Positions 16,812 to 17,079 of a DNA stretch of 17,079 nucleotides are shown here, in pieces. Source of the DNA: JAFGTP01 sp964472715. Its GTDB lineage: Bacteria; Fidelibacterota; UBA2242; JAFGTP01. The stretch lies in contig CAYYMT010000082.1 of NCBI GenBank assembly GCA_964472715.1, positions 1-17,079 on the forward strand. Reading direction: 5' to 3'. The translations under genes were made by a program, and so were the position numbers. The first letter of the stretch is position 1. Each line of letters begins with the position of its first letter. The notes below the pieces were generated by a model. It was not told where the DNA came from, did not search any database, and worked only from the letters and a program-made list of their open reading frames with translations.

Positions 16812-17079
16812 TTATTCTTTGATCCAGCGAATCATTTCCGGCAGTGTCGCCCGCTTTCCATACATCAGGATAGCGGTCCTGAAAATCTTGCCGGCGATAT
16901 AAATCGTCACGATTACAGAAGCGATCAGAACCAATAATGTGGTAATGATCTGTAGCGCCGAGGGCATCTCAACACCGATTCTCAAAATCATGAAAAAGGG
17001 TGTCATCACCGGAATATAAGATAGAATTACAGTCAGGGTCGCATTGGGATTAGCAATGACAAAAGAGGAGAGCATGATT
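16812..17079 (-). CDS. ABC-2 type transporter permease, NatB-like (C-terminal part, cut by window edge)
   Basis: Only the last 88 or so residues are present; the frame stays open to the right edge (an ATC codon precedes the methionine at 17075), so that methionine is internal. The pattern ANPNATLTVILSYIPVMTPF, an amphipathic MILRIGVEMPSA, one strong membrane helix (LQIITTLLVLIASVIVTIYI) and the tail GKIFRTAILMYGKRATLPEM are those of the C-terminal end of NatB-like ABC-2 permeases (PF12698). These act in the inner membrane with a NatA-type ATPase that should lie further to the right. It exports sodium or an unknown substrate; the substrate cannot be told from this end. Confidence 0.87.
   Translation of the reverse strand, partial: IMLSSFVIANPNATLTVILSYIPVMTPFFMILRIGVEMPSALQIITTLLVLIASVIVTIYIAGKIFRTAILMYGKRATLPEMIRWIKE

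Overview
The window (about 17 kb, AT-rich, mostly minus-strand genes) looks like chromosomal DNA of a Gram-negative bacterium of the FCB superphylum, of the Marinimicrobia / Calditrichaeota / KSB1 / Ignavibacteria kind rather than a classical Bacteroides. The reasons are PorV-like outer-membrane proteins, a giant secreted protein ending in a FlgD-like 'PNPF' C-terminal domain, a PIN-PhoH protein, a NatB-type exporter permease and FCB-style intergenic sequences. The phylum assignment is inference from gene content only. No tRNA, rRNA, CRISPR array, transposase or phage gene was seen.

Region 1 (1-11500) is dominated by a three-gene minus-strand operon. In transcription order it encodes a 523-residue outer-membrane beta-barrel protein, a 2904-residue secreted protein with about 23 carboxypeptidase-regulatory-like beta-sandwich repeats, and a PorV/PorQ-like outer-membrane protein. 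Spacings are 29 and 13 bp (or 49 bp if the downstream start of the last gene is used), and each gene has its own Shine-Dalgarno sequence. A strong bidirectional hairpin terminator closes the operon against a convergent gene that enters from the left edge. The layout suggests a surface-display cassette: a very long fibre-like protein made together with two outer-membrane partners. The repeat array has a compositional mosaic, with an AT-rich block (about 3420-7010) whose edges fall near repeat boundaries.

Region 2 (11501-11917) is a non-coding stretch with an extremely AT-rich leader for the giant operon and a hairpin-containing small ORF or repeat-like element.

Region 3 (11918-14343, minus) is a second operon: a PIN-PhoH family NTPase/nuclease, an ankyrin-repeat protein and a histidine-less cupin. 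The last two overlap by ATGA. Divergent from it is a BaiN/HI0933-type FAD flavoprotein (14413-15591, plus).

Region 4 (15592-15948) is non-coding. It carries several hairpins, a repeat-like sequence of a sort recognised from other FCB genomes, and a long palindromic terminator shared by the convergent flavoprotein and thioredoxin genes.

Region 5 (15949-17079, minus) holds the C-terminal end of a NatB-like ABC-2 permease, then a small DUF4258-like / DUF2283 overlapping gene pair running into a thioredoxin with a CQPC active site.
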